From Asaia krungthepensis NRIC 0535 (GTDB taxonomy: Bacteria; Pseudomonadota; Alphaproteobacteria; Acetobacterales; Acetobacteraceae): a DNA stretch of 64,000 nucleotides. This document shows positions 8,864-18,619 of this stretch, piece by piece; position 1 is the stretch's first letter, and every line of letters begins with the position of its first letter. The position numbers and the translations under genes were made by a program. Where the stretch lies: positions 1-64,000 of the forward strand of contig NZ_BAPV01000057.1 in the NCBI RefSeq assembly GCF_025995175.1, written 5' to 3'. Below the pieces are notes generated by a model, which made no database searches, was not told the origin of the DNA, and saw nothing but the letters and a program-made list of their open reading frames with translations.

Positions 8864-10858
8864 ATGAGCGATACCACCAAACCGACCAACGCCTCGTCGA
8901 TCCCGACCATGGGCCGTTTCCCCCATCTCGACCGCGTGGTCATTCCGGCCGATCTGAGAAACTTCTCGACTGAGCAGCTCAAGCATCTCGCTGAGGAACT
9001 GCGCTCCGAGACGGTTGACGCCGTTTCCACCACGGGCGGGCATCTTGGCGCCTCACTCGGCGTGGTCGAACTGACCGTGGCCATGCATGCAGTCTTCAAT
9101 ACGCCTGATGACCGGATCATCTGGGATGTCGGCCATCAGGCTTATCCCCACAAGATCCTGACCGGGCGGCGCGATCGTATTCGCACCCTGCGCCAGCCTG
9201 AGGGCCTGTCGGGCTTCACCCGCCGTGCGGAGAGCGAGTACGACCCGTTCGGCGCAGCCCATTCCTCGACCTCGATTTCAGCAGGTCTGGGCATGGCGGT
9301 GGCGCATCACCTGCGCGCAACCGACGACCCCTCTTATGAGGAGCGCAATGTCATTGCGGTGATCGGCGACGGCTCGATTTCGGCAGGCATGGCCTATGAG
9401 GCCATGAACAACGCGGCGGTCGCGGGTCCGGGCGCCAAGCGTCTGATCGTGATCCTCAACGACAATGAAATGTCCATCGCGCCGCCGGTCGGCTCGATGT
9501 CGAACTACCTGTCGCGCCTTATGACCTCGCGCCAGTTCCTGAGCCTGCGCGACCTCGCTGGCAAGTTGGCCAAGCGCCTGCCTGCCGGGCTGGAGCGTAC
9601 CGCCAAGCGCGCGGACGAACTGACACGCGGCCTGATCACGGGCGGAACGCTGTTCGAGGAACTCGGCTTCTATTATGTCGGCCCTGTCGATGGGCATGAT
9701 CTGAACCAGCTCGTGCCAATCCTGCGCAATCTGCGCGACAGCGATGAAGGCCCCGTGCTGCTCCACGTGATCACCGAGAAGGGACGCGGCTACAAGCCTG
9801 CTGAGTCCGCCGGTGACAAATATCACGCTGTCAGCAAGTTCAATGTCGTCACCGGTGAGCAGAAGAAGGCGCCCGCCGGACCGCCGAGCTATACCTCCGT
9901 CATGGCCCGCGAATTGCTGCGTCACGCCGAGATGGATGAGCGCATCACGGCCATCACGGCTGCCATGCCCTCGGGCACGGGTCTGGACAAGTTCGCCCAG
10001 AAGCATCCCGAGCGCTTCTTCGATGTCGGCATTGCCGAGCAGCATGCCGTCACGTTTGCTGCTGGCATGGCATCGGAAGGGCTGCGCCCATTCTGCGCGA
10101 TTTACTCGACCTTCCTGCAACGCGCCTATGATCAGGTGGTGCATGATGTCGACCTGCAAAATCTGCCGGTCCGCTTCGCAATCGACCGTGCCGGTCTGGT
10201 GGGCGCCGACGGTGCCACCCATGCAGGGTCGTTCGATCTGAACTATCTATGCTGCCTGCCGAACATGGTGGTGATGGCGCCGAGCGACGAGGTCGAACTC
10301 ACCCATATGACGGCAACGGCATGCGTCTACGATGCAGGCCCGATCGCCTTCCGCTACCCGCGCGGGGGCGGCACGGGTCTGGACCTGCCGGAAAAGGGTG
10401 AGGTGCTCGAGATCGGGCGCGGCCGGATCGTGCGTGAGGCAACGCGTCAGCCGGGCAGCAAGTCGGGTGTGGCCATCCTCTCCCTCGGCACGCGTCTGAC
10501 CGAATCGCTCAAGGCTGCCGATCATCTTGCGGCCCAGGGCATTGCCGTGACGGTTGCCGATGCCCGCTTTGCCAAGCCGATCGACACCGCCCTCGTCGAG
10601 CGTCTGGCCCGCGAGCATGACGTGCTGATGACGATCGAAGAGGGCGCTGCTGGCGGCTTCAGCAGCCTTGTAGTGCGTCATCTGGCCGAGACGGCACTGC
10701 TGGATCAGGTGAAGTTCCGCCCCATGGCGCTGCCCGACACCTACATCGACCACAACCTGCCGGAAGTGCAGTACGACGAGGCAGGGCTGAACGCACCGCA
10801 GATCGTCACTACCGCCCTCTCCGCCCTCGGTGTCCAGAACGCCCAGCAGACGGCCTGA
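8864..10858 (+). CDS. dxs: 1-deoxy-D-xylulose-5-phosphate synthase
   Basis: A 664-residue thiamine diphosphate enzyme that joins pyruvate and glyceraldehyde 3-phosphate, the first step of the MEP pathway. The ThDP/Mg motif begins at GDGSISAGM (residues 168-176), followed by the N of MNN. The N-terminal HLGASLG and the central pyrimidine-binding domain with [13 protein letters not shown] are intact, and the C-terminal transketolase domain is complete. A 16-residue-plus N-terminal extension precedes the usual start of homology. It lies four bases after ispA and its TGA overlaps the ATG of tlyA by one base. Confidence 0.96.
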   Translation: MSDTTKPTNASSIPTMGRFPHLDRVVIPADLRNFSTEQLKHLAEELRSETVDAVSTTGGHLGASLGVVELTVAMHAVFNTPDDRIIWDVGHQAYPHKILTGRRDRIRTLRQPEGLSGFTRRAESEYDPFGAAHSSTSISAGLGMAVAHHLRATDDPSYEERNVIAVIGDGSISAGMAYEAMNNAAVAGPGAKRLIVILNDNEMSIAPPVGSMSNYLSRLMTSRQFLSLRDLAGKLAKRLPAGLERTAKRADELTRGLITGGTLFEELGFYYVGPVDGHDLNQLVPILRNLRDSDEGPVLLHVITEKGRGYKPAESAGDKYHAVSKFNVVTGEQKKAPAGPPSYTSVMARELLRHAEMDERITAITAAMPSGTGLDKFAQKHPERFFDVGIAEQHAVTFAAGMASEGLRPFCAIYSTFLQRAYDQVVHDVDLQNLPVRFAIDRAGLVGADGATHAGSFDLNYLCCLPNMVVMAPSDEVELTHMTATACVYDAGPIAFRYPRGGGTGLDLPEKGEVLEIGRGRIVREATRQPGSKSGVAILSLGTRLTESLKAADHLAAQGIAVTVADARFAKPIDTALVERLAREHDVLMTIEEGAAGGFSSLVVRHLAETALLDQVKFRPMALPDTYIDHNLPEVQYDEAGLNAPQIVTTALSALGVQNAQQTA

Positions 10859-11595
10859 TGGCCAAGAAGCGGGCTGACGTCCTGCTGGTCGAGCGCGGCC
10901 TTGTCGAGAGCCGCGCCCGGGCACAGGCCCTGATCATGGCGGGACTTGTCTTCAGCAAGGACCGCCGCATTGCCAAGGCAGGCGATATGCTTGCCGAGGA
11001 TGCCGCGCTCGATCTGCGCGGACAGGATCATCCCTGGGTGTCGCGTGGCGGGCTCAAACTCGATCACGCGCTCAGCCATTTCGGGCTGGACCCCAAGGGG
11101 CGGATCGCCGTCGATGTCGGTGCCTCTACGGGAGGGTTTACCGATGTCCTTCTCACGAACGGCGCTGAGAAAGTCTATGCGGTCGATGTCGGCCATGGGC
11201 AGATCGCCTGGAAGCTGCGCTCCGATCCACGCGTGGTGGTCATGGAAAAGACCAATGCCCGCACGCTGGATGCCTCGATCATTCCCGATCCGATTTCGAT
11301 TGTCGTTTGTGACGCCAGTTTCATCGGGCTTCGCACGGTGCTGCCCCCTGCCCTCGCGCTCTGTCAGCCCGGCGGCTGGGCGGTTGCGCTGATAAAGCCG
11401 CAATTCGAAGCCGGAAGGTCCGAGATCGGGGCGAAGGGCGTGGTGCGCGATGCGGCGGTTCATCAGCGCGTCTGCGCCGACATCCGGGCATGGTGGGAAG
11501 GTCTCGATGGCTGGGACGTGCTCGGTATTGATCCCAGCCCGATTACCGGCCCTGAAGGCAACCGCGAGTTCCTGATCGCCGCGCGACGCCAGTAA
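10858..11595 (+). CDS. tlyA: TlyA family rRNA 2'-O-methyltransferase
   Basis: A 245-residue protein with an S4 RNA-binding domain (about residues 4-65, RADVLLVERGLVESRARAQ) followed by an FtsJ-like methyltransferase with SAM motif VDVGASTGGFTD (85-96). TlyA enzymes methylate 16S and 23S rRNA cytidines in mycobacteria; the short, 23S-only type is common elsewhere. The hemolysin name often given to this family is historical. It is the last gene of the xseB-ispA-dxs-tlyA run; the start codon ATG overlaps the dxs stop. Confidence 0.9.
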   Translation: MAKKRADVLLVERGLVESRARAQALIMAGLVFSKDRRIAKAGDMLAEDAALDLRGQDHPWVSRGGLKLDHALSHFGLDPKGRIAVDVGASTGGFTDVLLTNGAEKVYAVDVGHGQIAWKLRSDPRVVVMEKTNARTLDASIIPDPISIVVCDASFIGLRTVLPPALALCQPGGWAVALIKPQFEAGRSEIGAKGVVRDAAVHQRVCADIRAWWEGLDGWDVLGIDPSPITGPEGNREFLIAARRQ

Positions 11596-11693
11596 CAGCG
11601 TTGCGGGGGGGAGGCCGATGCCACCCGCCAGGTCTCGGATGCTAGGCCTGAGGAAAGCTCTCTGGAGCCGCTCTGAATGCGCCGTACCCGCTC

Positions 11694-11714
11694 CCACCGC
11701 CTCATGGTGGTTTT
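11694..11714 (+). terminator. Possible weak terminator after tlyA
   Basis: CCACC and GGTGG form a 5-bp stem with a 7-base loop, followed by TTTT and TGC. The stem is short, so this is a tentative end for the isoprenoid operon ahead of rlmN. Confidence 0.35.
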
Positions 11715-11753
11715 GCTTGCGCTCCCGGGGCCCCTTCGTGATAGAGCACCCGC

Positions 11754-12947
11754 ATGTCCGACATCTCGACCCCACTCGACCTGAATGAGCAGGAGCGCGC
11801 GCGCATCCTGGCCAAATCCGCTCTCTTCGCCCCACCCCCAGCGGTGTTACCGGATGGGAGGCGTGACCTTGTGGGCCTGTCGCGTGAGGAGCTGGTGGCC
11901 GAGATGGCCGAATTCGGTGAGAAGCCTTTCCGCGCGAAGCAGCTCTGGCACTGGATCTATCATCAGGGCGCAACCGATTTTTCGCGCATGAGCAGTATCG
12001 CCAAGCCGCTCCAGGCCAAGCTGGCCGAGCGCTATGTCGTCGGTCGCCCCGCGACGAGCCTCGAACAGACATCCAGCGACGATACGCGCAAATTCCTGTT
12101 CCGCTTCCGCGACGGCCAGGAAGCCGAAACGGTCTATATCCCCGATCGTCGGGAAGACCGGGGCGCGGTCTGTATCTCGTCACAGGTTGGCTGCACCCTA
12201 TCCTGCACCTTCTGCCATACCGGCACCCAGAAGTTGGTCCGCAATCTCGGCGCGGCAGAGATCGTGTCCCAGTTCATGGCAGCGCGCGATTCCTATGGCG
12301 AATGGCCCAGCCCAAGGGGCGAGACACCCCGTCTGCTCTCGACCATCGTGCTAATGGGCATGGGCGAACCCCTCTATAATTACGACAACGTGGCTAAGGC
12401 CATGCGTATCGTCATGGATGGCGAAGGGATCGCGCTTTCACGCCGTCGCATCACGCTGTCCACCTCCGGCGTCGTCCCGATGATGGATCGCTGCGGCGAG
12501 GAACTGGCTGTCAATCTCGCTATTTCCCTGCACGCCGTGACCAATGATTTGCGCGACAAGATCGTGCCGCTCAATCGCAAATACCCGATTGAGGAGCTCA
12601 TGGCAGCGTGTCGTCGCTACCCGGCAGCCTCGAACTCGCGCCGTATCACCTTCGAGTACATCATGCTGCGCGGTATCAACGACAGCGAGGCCGATGCGCG
12701 CGAACTGGTGCGCCTGATCAAGGGCCTTCCTGCGAAGGTCAATCTGATCCCGTTCAACCCCTGGCCGGGTTCGGAATTCAAACCCTCCACGCGCGAGCAA
12801 TTACAGAAATTCGCTGCCATCGTGATGGATGCCGGGTTTGCTTCGCCCATTCGCATGCCGCGCGGTCGCGATATTCTGGCAGCGTGTGGGCAGTTGAAGA
12901 CCGAGAGCGAGCGCCTGCGCCGCAACACGACGGCAGAAGTGGAATAA
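11754..12947 (+). CDS. rlmN: Dual-specificity RNA methyltransferase RlmN
   Basis: A 397-residue radical SAM enzyme that methylates C2 of A2503 in 23S rRNA and A37 in some tRNAs. The cluster motif C147-x3-C151-x2-C154 (CTLSCTFC), the GMGEPL motif and the resolving cysteine C378 (ILAACGQL) near the C-terminus are all present. The other methyl-carrying cysteine is expected in the C-terminal half as well. It lies alone between the tlyA operon and argG and seems to have its own promoter in the 158-bp gap. Confidence 0.95.
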   Translation: MSDISTPLDLNEQERARILAKSALFAPPPAVLPDGRRDLVGLSREELVAEMAEFGEKPFRAKQLWHWIYHQGATDFSRMSSIAKPLQAKLAERYVVGRPATSLEQTSSDDTRKFLFRFRDGQEAETVYIPDRREDRGAVCISSQVGCTLSCTFCHTGTQKLVRNLGAAEIVSQFMAARDSYGEWPSPRGETPRLLSTIVLMGMGEPLYNYDNVAKAMRIVMDGEGIALSRRRITLSTSGVVPMMDRCGEELAVNLAISLHAVTNDLRDKIVPLNRKYPIEELMAACRRYPAASNSRRITFEYIMLRGINDSEADARELVRLIKGLPAKVNLIPFNPWPGSEFKPSTREQLQKFAAIVMDAGFASPIRMPRGRDILAACGQLKTESERLRRNTTAEVE

Positions 12948-13043
12948 GAAACGCGCGCCTGGCGGCAGAGTCTGGCCTGATTGTCTGACGGGTGATAAGA
13001 ATGGCGCCGTATTCGTCATTCTATCAGAGGGAAGCCTGGCCTC

Positions 13044-14273
13044 ATGACCGCCCGGGACGTTAAAAAAGTTGTTCTCGCCTACTCGGGCGGGCTGGATACT
13101 TCCGTCATTCTGCGCTGGCTGCAGAAGGAATATGGCTGCGAGGTCGTGACCTTTACTGCCGATCTCGGCCAGGGCGAAGAGCTGGAACCGGCCCGTCGCA
13201 AGGCGGAAATGTTCGGCGTGAAGGATATTTTCGTCGAGGATCTGCGCGAAACCTTCGTGAAGGATTTCGTGTTCCCGATGTTCCGCGCCAACGCACTGTA
13301 TGAAGGCCAGTATCTGCTGGGCACGTCGATTGCGCGCCCGCTTATCGCCCAGCGTCAGATCGAAATTGCCAAGATGGTCGGTGCCGATGCCGTGGCCCAC
13401 GGCGCGACCGGCAAGGGCAATGATCAGGTTCGTTTTGAGCTTGGCTATTATGCGCTTCAGCCCGATATCAAGGTCATCGCGCCCTGGCGCGAATGGAACC
13501 TGACCTCGCGCACCAAGCTGCTGGCCTTCGCCGAGGAAAACCAGATCCCTGTGACCAAAGACAAGCGCGGCGAGGCACCATTCTCCGTCGATGCCAATCT
13601 TCTGCACTCGTCGTCCGAAGGCAAGATCCTCGAAGATCCCGCAGTGGCTCCCGATGAGATCGTCTTCCAGCGCACTATCTCCCCGGAGAACGCCCCGGAT
13701 GTCGCCACCGAAATCGCGATTGATTTCTTCGAGGGCGATCCGGTTGCGCTGAACGGTGCGACTCTGTCGCCCGCAGAATTGCTGACACGTCTGAACAAGC
13801 TCGGCCATGACAATGGTATCGGCCGTCTCGATCTCGTCGAGAACCGCTTTGTCGGCATGAAGTCCCGCGGCATCTACGAGACGCCGGGCGGCACGATCCT
13901 GCTCACCGCCCATCGCAGCATCGAATCCATCACGCTCGACCGCGAGGCCATGCACCTCAAGGACAGCTTGATGCCGCGCTATGCCGAGATCATCTATAAC
14001 GGCTTCTGGTTCTCGCCCGAGCGTCACATGCTGCAGGCTCTGATCGACACTAGCCAGAAATCGGTCACGGGACGTGTTCGCCTGAAGCTCTACAAGGGCA
14101 ATGTGATCTGCGTCGGTCGTGAAAGCCCGAACAGCCTTTACGATACCCGCGTCGTCACCTTTGAGGACGATGAGGGCGCCTATAACCAGATCGACGCTCA
14201 GGGCTTCATCAAGCTCAACGCGCTGCGCCTGCGTCTGGGTGGCCAGATTGGCCGCACCGGCGGCAAGCCCTGA
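13044..14273 (+). CDS. argG: Argininosuccinate synthase
   Basis: A 409-residue enzyme joining citrulline and aspartate with ATP in arginine synthesis. The PP-loop SGGLDTS is at residues 14-20 (context [15 protein letters not shown]). Further conserved blocks such as [13 protein letters not shown] and [12 protein letters not shown] are complete. GAGGGAAG stands before the ATG. The next gene (FKBP lipoprotein) starts 25 bases after the stop and may be cotranscribed. Confidence 0.97.
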   Translation: MTARDVKKVVLAYSGGLDTSVILRWLQKEYGCEVVTFTADLGQGEELEPARRKAEMFGVKDIFVEDLRETFVKDFVFPMFRANALYEGQYLLGTSIARPLIAQRQIEIAKMVGADAVAHGATGKGNDQVRFELGYYALQPDIKVIAPWREWNLTSRTKLLAFAEENQIPVTKDKRGEAPFSVDANLLHSSSEGKILEDPAVAPDEIVFQRTISPENAPDVATEIAIDFFEGDPVALNGATLSPAELLTRLNKLGHDNGIGRLDLVENRFVGMKSRGIYETPGGTILLTAHRSIESITLDREAMHLKDSLMPRYAEIIYNGFWFSPERHMLQALIDTSQKSVTGRVRLKLYKGNVICVGRESPNSLYDTRVVTFEDDEGAYNQIDAQGFIKLNALRLRLGGQIGRTGGKP

Positions 14274-14298
14274 TCGCACAAGCGTCAAGAGGTCCATC

Positions 14299-14787
14299 AT
14301 GCGTCTATCCCGCTCTCTCAAGACCCTCGTCGCCGGGGCGTCTTTCCTTGCTCTGGCCGCCTGCGGCGGCCCGAAAGAAGAGCCGGAACTGACCCCGGAG
14401 CAGTTCATGGCCAAGGTCCGCGCCGAGCCCGGCGTGAAGACCTTGCCGGATGGTCTGGCTTACAAGGTGCTCAAGTCGGGCCCCAAGGATGGCGAGCAGC
14501 CCTCCAAGGGTCGACAGATGATGCTCATCTATGAAGGCCGCCTGCCAGATGGCGGTATCTTCGACAGTTCCGAGCAGCATGGTAATGGCGCCTATATGCA
14601 GATGACGCTGGACGGCCTCGTCAAGGGCTGGATGGAAGCCCTGCCCATGATGCATGTGGGAGATACCTGGATGCTGTATGTCCCGCCCGAGCTGGGTTAC
14701 GGCAAACGTTCCATGGGCATCATTCCGCCCAACAGCCCGCTCGTGTTCAAGATCCAGCTTCTCGGTCTGGGCGGTCAGGAGCAGTAA
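14299..14787 (+). CDS. FKBP-type peptidyl-prolyl isomerase, lipoprotein
   Basis: A 162-residue prolyl isomerase with an N-terminal lipoprotein signal ending in the lipobox L19-A-A-C22, so it should be a lipid-anchored envelope protein. The FKBP domain fills the rest: MLIYEGRLPDGGIFDSS, the hinge VKGWMEALPMMHVGD and VPPELGYGKR with IPPNSPLVFKIQLL. The chosen ATG at 14299 has AAGAGG upstream and gives the signal peptide; the longer open frame from 14119 runs inside argG and is rejected. FKBP lipoproteins assist folding of periplasmic or outer-membrane proteins. The next cytochrome gene is two bases downstream. Confidence 0.92.
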   Translation: MRLSRSLKTLVAGASFLALAACGGPKEEPELTPEQFMAKVRAEPGVKTLPDGLAYKVLKSGPKDGEQPSKGRQMMLIYEGRLPDGGIFDSSEQHGNGAYMQMTLDGLVKGWMEALPMMHVGDTWMLYVPPELGYGKRSMGIIPPNSPLVFKIQLLGLGGQEQ

Positions 14788-14789
14788 TC

Positions 14790-15248
14790 CTGTCTCGCCC
14801 CTCTCTCGTCCTCGCTCTTCTCGCCAGCCTCGCATTGAGCGGGTGCGGCAAGAAGAGTGCCGGGCAAAAGCTTTATGGCCCCAATTGCGGTATCTGCCAT
14901 CACGGTGGCAGCGGATTACCCGGCGAGGTTCCACCTTTGGTGGGTCGCCTGGACCTGATTGCCAGGACGCCAGAGGGGCGCGACTATCTCGCCCGTGTCA
15001 TGCTCAACGGGCTTGACGGCCCGATCAAGGCAAATGGCGGTCGCTATAATTTCTCCATGCCAAGCTTTCGTCGACTGAATGACGAACAGCTCTCACTCAT
15101 TCTGAACTGGCTGATAGAGCGCGGAGCGACAAAACCTGCCCCTCATATCGGGCCCGAGATTTTTGCCAAAGCGCGTGAGACCGAGATCGGCTCGAATCGT
15201 GTCTATGATCTGCGCGAAAAACTGGCGGCCGAGGGGCAAATTCCCTGA
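14790..15248 (+). CDS. c-type cytochrome lipoprotein, CTG start
   Basis: A 152-residue protein with one heme-binding site, C33-G-I-C36-H37, and a cytochrome c class I fold tail (SMPSFRRLNDEQLS provides a likely axial methionine). Annotation from the first TTG (14835) would remove most of the signal peptide. In the same frame the stretch from CTG at 14790 reads as an ideal lipoprotein signal, with lipobox L16-S-G-C19, and AGGAG lies 8 bases before that CTG. No ATG or GTG start is available in the frame between the FKBP stop and the lipobox. Small lipid-anchored cytochromes pass electrons between dehydrogenases and terminal oxidases; the partner is unknown. Confidence 0.78.
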   Translation: MSRPSLVLALLASLALSGCGKKSAGQKLYGPNCGICHHGGSGLPGEVPPLVGRLDLIARTPEGRDYLARVMLNGLDGPIKANGGRYNFSMPSFRRLNDEQLSLILNWLIERGATKPAPHIGPEIFAKARETEIGSNRVYDLREKLAAEGQIP

Positions 15249-15575
15249 TCAGGCAGGGCACCTCTTCCGCCCTTCGCACTTTATTTCGCGCGCTGTCTCC
15301 ACGTCCACGCCTCGCCTGAGCACGTCTCTCCCTGAACGGGAGCGAGCATACGAGGCAGAAAAGGCAACCATAATCCCCCTCGCAACATGCGCTCACGTTT
15401 CCGACAAGGCGTGTCCTCAGGATGTTCGGTCAAAAATATATATCTAGGGCTCGTATAGACGCGCGGCGGTGTCTCGTTCGCAGGCCAAAGCGGGGTGATC
15501 TCTGCGCAACAGAGCCCTGTTCCACCTGCCCTCAACTCATTGGGTCGCCTACCAAGTATAGGGCGACGGTCGTTT
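15249..15575. other. Intergenic region between cytochrome c and tdk
   Basis: About 330 bp between convergent genes with no supported gene. A 6-bp stem GTCGCC/GGCGAC with a 12-base loop (15544-15567) is followed by TTTTT at 15573-15577 on the plus strand, a weak candidate terminator for the cytochrome transcript. An AT-rich patch lies around 15432-15445. Confidence 0.35.
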
Positions 15576-16106
15576 TTAATCGGGGCTCTGCCAATGGGTA
15601 TCGCACCGGGCCTCATACAGATCCTCATCGCCCGTCTCGAGCAGGTGCCCTGTCGGGCGTTTCTTCGCGGTCCAGGCGGCGGGCGCACCGCAGCGATGGC
15701 AACGTGCGGTCAGTGGCACATAATGATCCGCCAACGCGCGCAGGCGGTCCATGACCACAAAGGCTTCGCGCCTGTAATCGGTATCGAGCCCGGCCACAGT
15801 CACATTGACCCCCTTATCGAGAGCACGTTCAATATCGCGCGCAACGTCGCCCTTATAATGCGGGGCGATCATAAAATGTCCCTCATCGAGCAGGATATGG
15901 CGGTAGGCGGCAAAATCCTCCGGCCAGGATGACACGGAGCGCGCGGCACGAGAGAGCCCGACGCGGCTCTTGATCTGTGCCCCGGAGCGCGTGTCGAAGG
16001 CAGGTGCCAGACAGAGTGTCGCCGCATCATCGGGGTAGTCGCTCAGCAGATGCGCCGATTTCCCGGCGAACATCGGCCCTGCAAAAACAGTCAGAATACC
16101 CCGCAC
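15576..16106 (-). CDS. tdk: Thymidine kinase
   Basis: A 176-residue TK1-type enzyme phosphorylating thymidine to dTMP in the salvage pathway. The Walker A loop GPMFAGKS lies at residues 10-17, the DEGHF motif is present, and the lasso zinc site is visible as CHRCG and a later C-x-x-H near the C-terminus. The start is uncertain: no ATG lies between the upstream region and the phosphate loop, so GTG at 16106 is taken (purine-rich stretch upstream). An ATT or CTG a few codons later would give the family-typical N-terminus ([10 protein letters not shown]). The gene is divergent from trpS. Confidence 0.88.
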   Translation of the reverse strand: MRGILTVFAGPMFAGKSAHLLSDYPDDAATLCLAPAFDTRSGAQIKSRVGLSRAARSVSSWPEDFAAYRHILLDEGHFMIAPHYKGDVARDIERALDKGVNVTVAGLDTDYRREAFVVMDRLRALADHYVPLTARCHRCGAPAAWTAKKRPTGHLLETGDEDLYEARCDTHWQSPD

Positions 16107-16254
16107 CCGCCTTGTCCCCCTGTTACCCCTCGCCCTGATCCTCCCGGGAGCAGAACCCGGCCCAGAACCTGAAGGGGTGCCCTTACAGGGATTTGCATTA
16201 TCAGGGCAATCTTTCCCCTTGACCGCTGAGGGAGCGCATTCGACAAGAACGGCC

Positions 16255-17250
16255 ATGCAACGTGTTTTTTCCGGCATTCAGCCGACCGGTGTCCCCCAGC
16301 TTGGCAATTATCTTGGCGCAATCCGCAACTGGGTGCGTTTGCAGGACGACCATGATTGTGTGTTCTGCCTGGTCGACATGCACGCCCTGACCGTTTTCCG
16401 CGAGCCCGAGCAGTTGCGCCGCGATAATCTGGCACAGGCCGCCTGCCTGATCGCCTCGGGCATCAACCCTGAAAAACATGTTCTCTACAACCAGTCGGCC
16501 GTGAGCGCGCATGCGCGCCTCGGCTGGATCTTCAACTGCGTGGTGCGGCTGGGTTGGCTCAACCGCATGACCCAGTTCAAGGAAAAAGCAGGCAAGGACC
16601 GGGAACAGCATTCTGCTGGCCTGTTCGTCTATCCCGCCCTGATGGCCGCCGATATCCACACCTTCCATGCAACACGTGTGCCGGTGGGAGAAGATCAGAA
16701 GCAGCATCTCGAGATCGCCAATGATATCGCCGCGAAATTCAACCACGATTATGGCGTGGCCTTCTTCCCGGCCATCGAAGCCCTCATTCCTCCCTCGGCC
16801 GCGCGCGTCATGAGCCTGCGCGACGGCACAAAGAAGATGTCCAAATCGGATCCCTCTGCCCAGTCGCGCATCGAACTGACCGACACGGCCGATGATATCG
16901 CACTCAAGATCCGCAAGGCGAAGTCCGATACCGAGGCGCTTCCCTCGGAGAGCGCCGGGCTCGAAGGACGGGCAGAGGCGCGCAATCTCGTTACCATTTA
17001 CGCCGCCATGGCTGATCAGAGCGCTGACGATGTACTTGGTCGCTTCGGTGGGCAGGGCTTCGGACCGTTCAAATCAGCCCTCGCGGAACTGCTCGTCGAG
17101 AAGCTTGCCCCGGTCGCAGATGAAACGCGCCGCCTGCTGGAAGATCGTACCCATCTGGAGCAGATTTTGCGCCAGGGTGCCGCCCGCGCCAATGCCATAG
17201 CCGAGCCCATCGTCACCGAGGCGGAACGTCTGGTCGGGTATTTGCGCTAG
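16255..17250 (+). CDS. trpS: Tryptophan-tRNA ligase
   Basis: A 331-residue class I aminoacyl-tRNA synthetase charging tRNA-Trp. The HIGH-like signature PQLGNYLG is at residues 14-21 and the KMSKS loop is intact ([10 protein letters not shown]). The start at 16255 gives the family-typical opening [12 protein letters not shown]; the longer frame from 16177 adds residues that overlap the upstream region of tdk and look non-coding. The ribosome binding site is not strong. yjbQ follows after 50 bases. Confidence 0.96.
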   Translation: MQRVFSGIQPTGVPQLGNYLGAIRNWVRLQDDHDCVFCLVDMHALTVFREPEQLRRDNLAQAACLIASGINPEKHVLYNQSAVSAHARLGWIFNCVVRLGWLNRMTQFKEKAGKDREQHSAGLFVYPALMAADIHTFHATRVPVGEDQKQHLEIANDIAAKFNHDYGVAFFPAIEALIPPSAARVMSLRDGTKKMSKSDPSAQSRIELTDTADDIALKIRKAKSDTEALPSESAGLEGRAEARNLVTIYAAMADQSADDVLGRFGGQGFGPFKSALAELLVEKLAPVADETRRLLEDRTHLEQILRQGAARANAIAEPIVTEAERLVGYLR

Positions 17251-17300
17251 TTCCCAAGGCGAAGTCCCTCACCCCAGGCGCTCAACTTACAGGAGACATC

Positions 17301-17717
17301 ATGCGACAGGTCTTTCACCGTCTTTCTGTCCGCACGCGTGGCAAGGGCCTGACGATGATCACGGCTCCTATCCTGGATTGGGTTGCCGGTAGCGGGATCG
17401 AGGAGGGACTGCTGACGCTCTGGTGCCGTCATACCTCGGCCTCGCTCATCGTGCAGGAAAATGCCGACCCCACGGTACAGCAGGACATCAACAGTTATTT
17501 CGAGGATCTCGTCCCTGAATCACGCATCTATCAGCATGATTATGAGGGCTCGGATGACATGCCTGCCCATATCCGCACCGTGCTGACCAATGTGCAGCTG
17601 ACCATTCCCGTGATGTCCGGCAGGCCGGTTCTTGGCACCTGGCAAGGGATCTATCTGTTCGAGCACAGACGCGCCTCCCACAGCCGGGAACTCGTTCTGC
17701 ATCTGATGGGCACGTGA
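17301..17717 (+). CDS. yjbQ: YjbQ family protein (UPF0047, secondary thiamine-phosphate synthase type)
   Basis: A 138-residue, compact protein of the YjbQ/UPF0047 family. Conserved blocks are HTSASLIVQENADP and, near the C-terminus, GTWQGIYLFEHR. E. coli YjbQ has weak thiamine-phosphate synthase activity, but the normal role is not settled. AGGAG sits 5 bases before the ATG. It follows trpS closely and ends at a strong hairpin shared with the convergent RNase T2 gene. Confidence 0.9.
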   Translation: MRQVFHRLSVRTRGKGLTMITAPILDWVAGSGIEEGLLTLWCRHTSASLIVQENADPTVQQDINSYFEDLVPESRIYQHDYEGSDDMPAHIRTVLTNVQLTIPVMSGRPVLGTWQGIYLFEHRRASHSRELVLHLMGT

Positions 17718-17798
17718 GCCTTGCAAGCGGGCAGCTCAGAAACTGCTGCAACCGCGCGAGTCTTGCCGAGCGTCTGACATGCAGCCGCTGACCAGCCC

Positions 17799-17829
17799 TG
17801 TCCCGAAGCGGTGTCGCCGCCTCGGGACA
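17799..17829. terminator. GC-rich hairpin between convergent genes, no U-tract
   Basis: Perfect outer stem TGTCCCGA/TCGGGACA with an inner stem GCGG/CCGC and a TGTCG loop. It lies between the ends of yjbQ (plus) and the RNase T2 gene (minus), where it could stop or process transcripts from both sides. No T-run follows on either strand. Confidence 0.55.
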
Positions 17830-17881
17830 TCGGACGAGCCGTATCGGTACCCGCCCTTCATCCGGAACAACTCGGCCCCTT

Positions 17882-18619
17882 TCACCAGCGCCTGAGCCAG
17901 AATTGGGCCGGACAGTTATCCTGCATGTGCGGGGATGAAAGATAGGATGGTGATGACGGGAAGTCGCCCATCTTGTCAGGATTCAGAGTGAACCAGAGCT
18001 GGGTCAGCACCACGCGCTTGTCATGATCCGTCTCGCAACGCAGTTGCAGTGCACGGGGCAGGTCGGAACCGGTGGATTGGCGGAAGAAGGCGAGAACTTC
18101 CTCATGCGTCACGACCATACCGGCGCGCTGACCGAGAAACGCCATCATGGGTGAACGGACAAATCGGGCCTGAAGAGCACTCGCCTTGGCGAAGAATATC
18201 CGAGGGTCGTAGCCAAAGCAGGCACCATGTTTGACCCACTCATGCACGACGAGCGACGGCGCCGTATGAGGTACGATCTCGGCAAGAGTCTGGCTCAGGG
18301 CGTTATCCAGTACAGGTGGCCCTGAATCCGGTCCCAGCAGACTACATCCTTCGCGCCACCAACGCTCCACAGGGACGCCCTGTGCCTCGAGCGTGTGTGG
18401 CTCGGAGGCCCACAGACCGTGCAGCCCTATGAGAGCCCGGCGAGGCTGATCCGGTGTGCAGCCACTCCCCGTCGAGCAGAAGCCGGGCTGCCAGGTCAGC
18501 GCGAGGGTATTATGCGCGAAATCCCCATGGGCCGTGGGCGTCAAGGCGGCAGGATGGGGGTTACGAGCGGTACACCCCGCGACAAGGAGCAGGGTGAGAA
18601 CGACAATCCAGCGGGTCAT
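17882..18619 (-). CDS. Ribonuclease T2 family lipoprotein
   Basis: A 245-residue endoribonuclease of the RNase T2 (RNase I) family. The lipobox V-A-G-C16 ends an N-terminal signal, so the enzyme is expected to be lipid-anchored in the envelope. Both catalytic blocks are recognisable: IGLHGLWAS with H67, and HEWVKHGAC at residues 126-134 with H126, E127, K130 and H131. Cysteines around the core suggest disulfides. Its start overlaps the fghA stop by four bases, which ties it to the formaldehyde operon, an unusual partnership for a nuclease. The family cleaves RNA without base preference through 2',3'-cyclic intermediates. Confidence 0.9.
   Translation of the reverse strand: MTRWIVVLTLLLVAGCTARNPHPAALTPTAHGDFAHNTLALTWQPGFCSTGSGCTPDQPRRALIGLHGLWASEPHTLEAQGVPVERWWREGCSLLGPDSGPPVLDNALSQTLAEIVPHTAPSLVVHEWVKHGACFGYDPRIFFAKASALQARFVRSPMMAFLGQRAGMVVTHEEVLAFFRQSTGSDLPRALQLRCETDHDKRVVLTQLWFTLNPDKMGDFPSSPSYLSSPHMQDNCPAQFWLRRW

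Noticed and set aside
12801-14414. Long minus-strand open frame of over 500 residues opposite argG
   Set aside because: It is an antisense shadow of argG and rlmN in GC-rich sequence, with no ribosome binding site and no recognisable domain. argG in the other strand is certain.
15544-15577. Stem plus T-run after the cytochrome c gene as a terminator
   Set aside because: The loop is 12 bases and the T-run starts several bases after the stem, so I mention it only as a weak candidate inside the intergenic entry.
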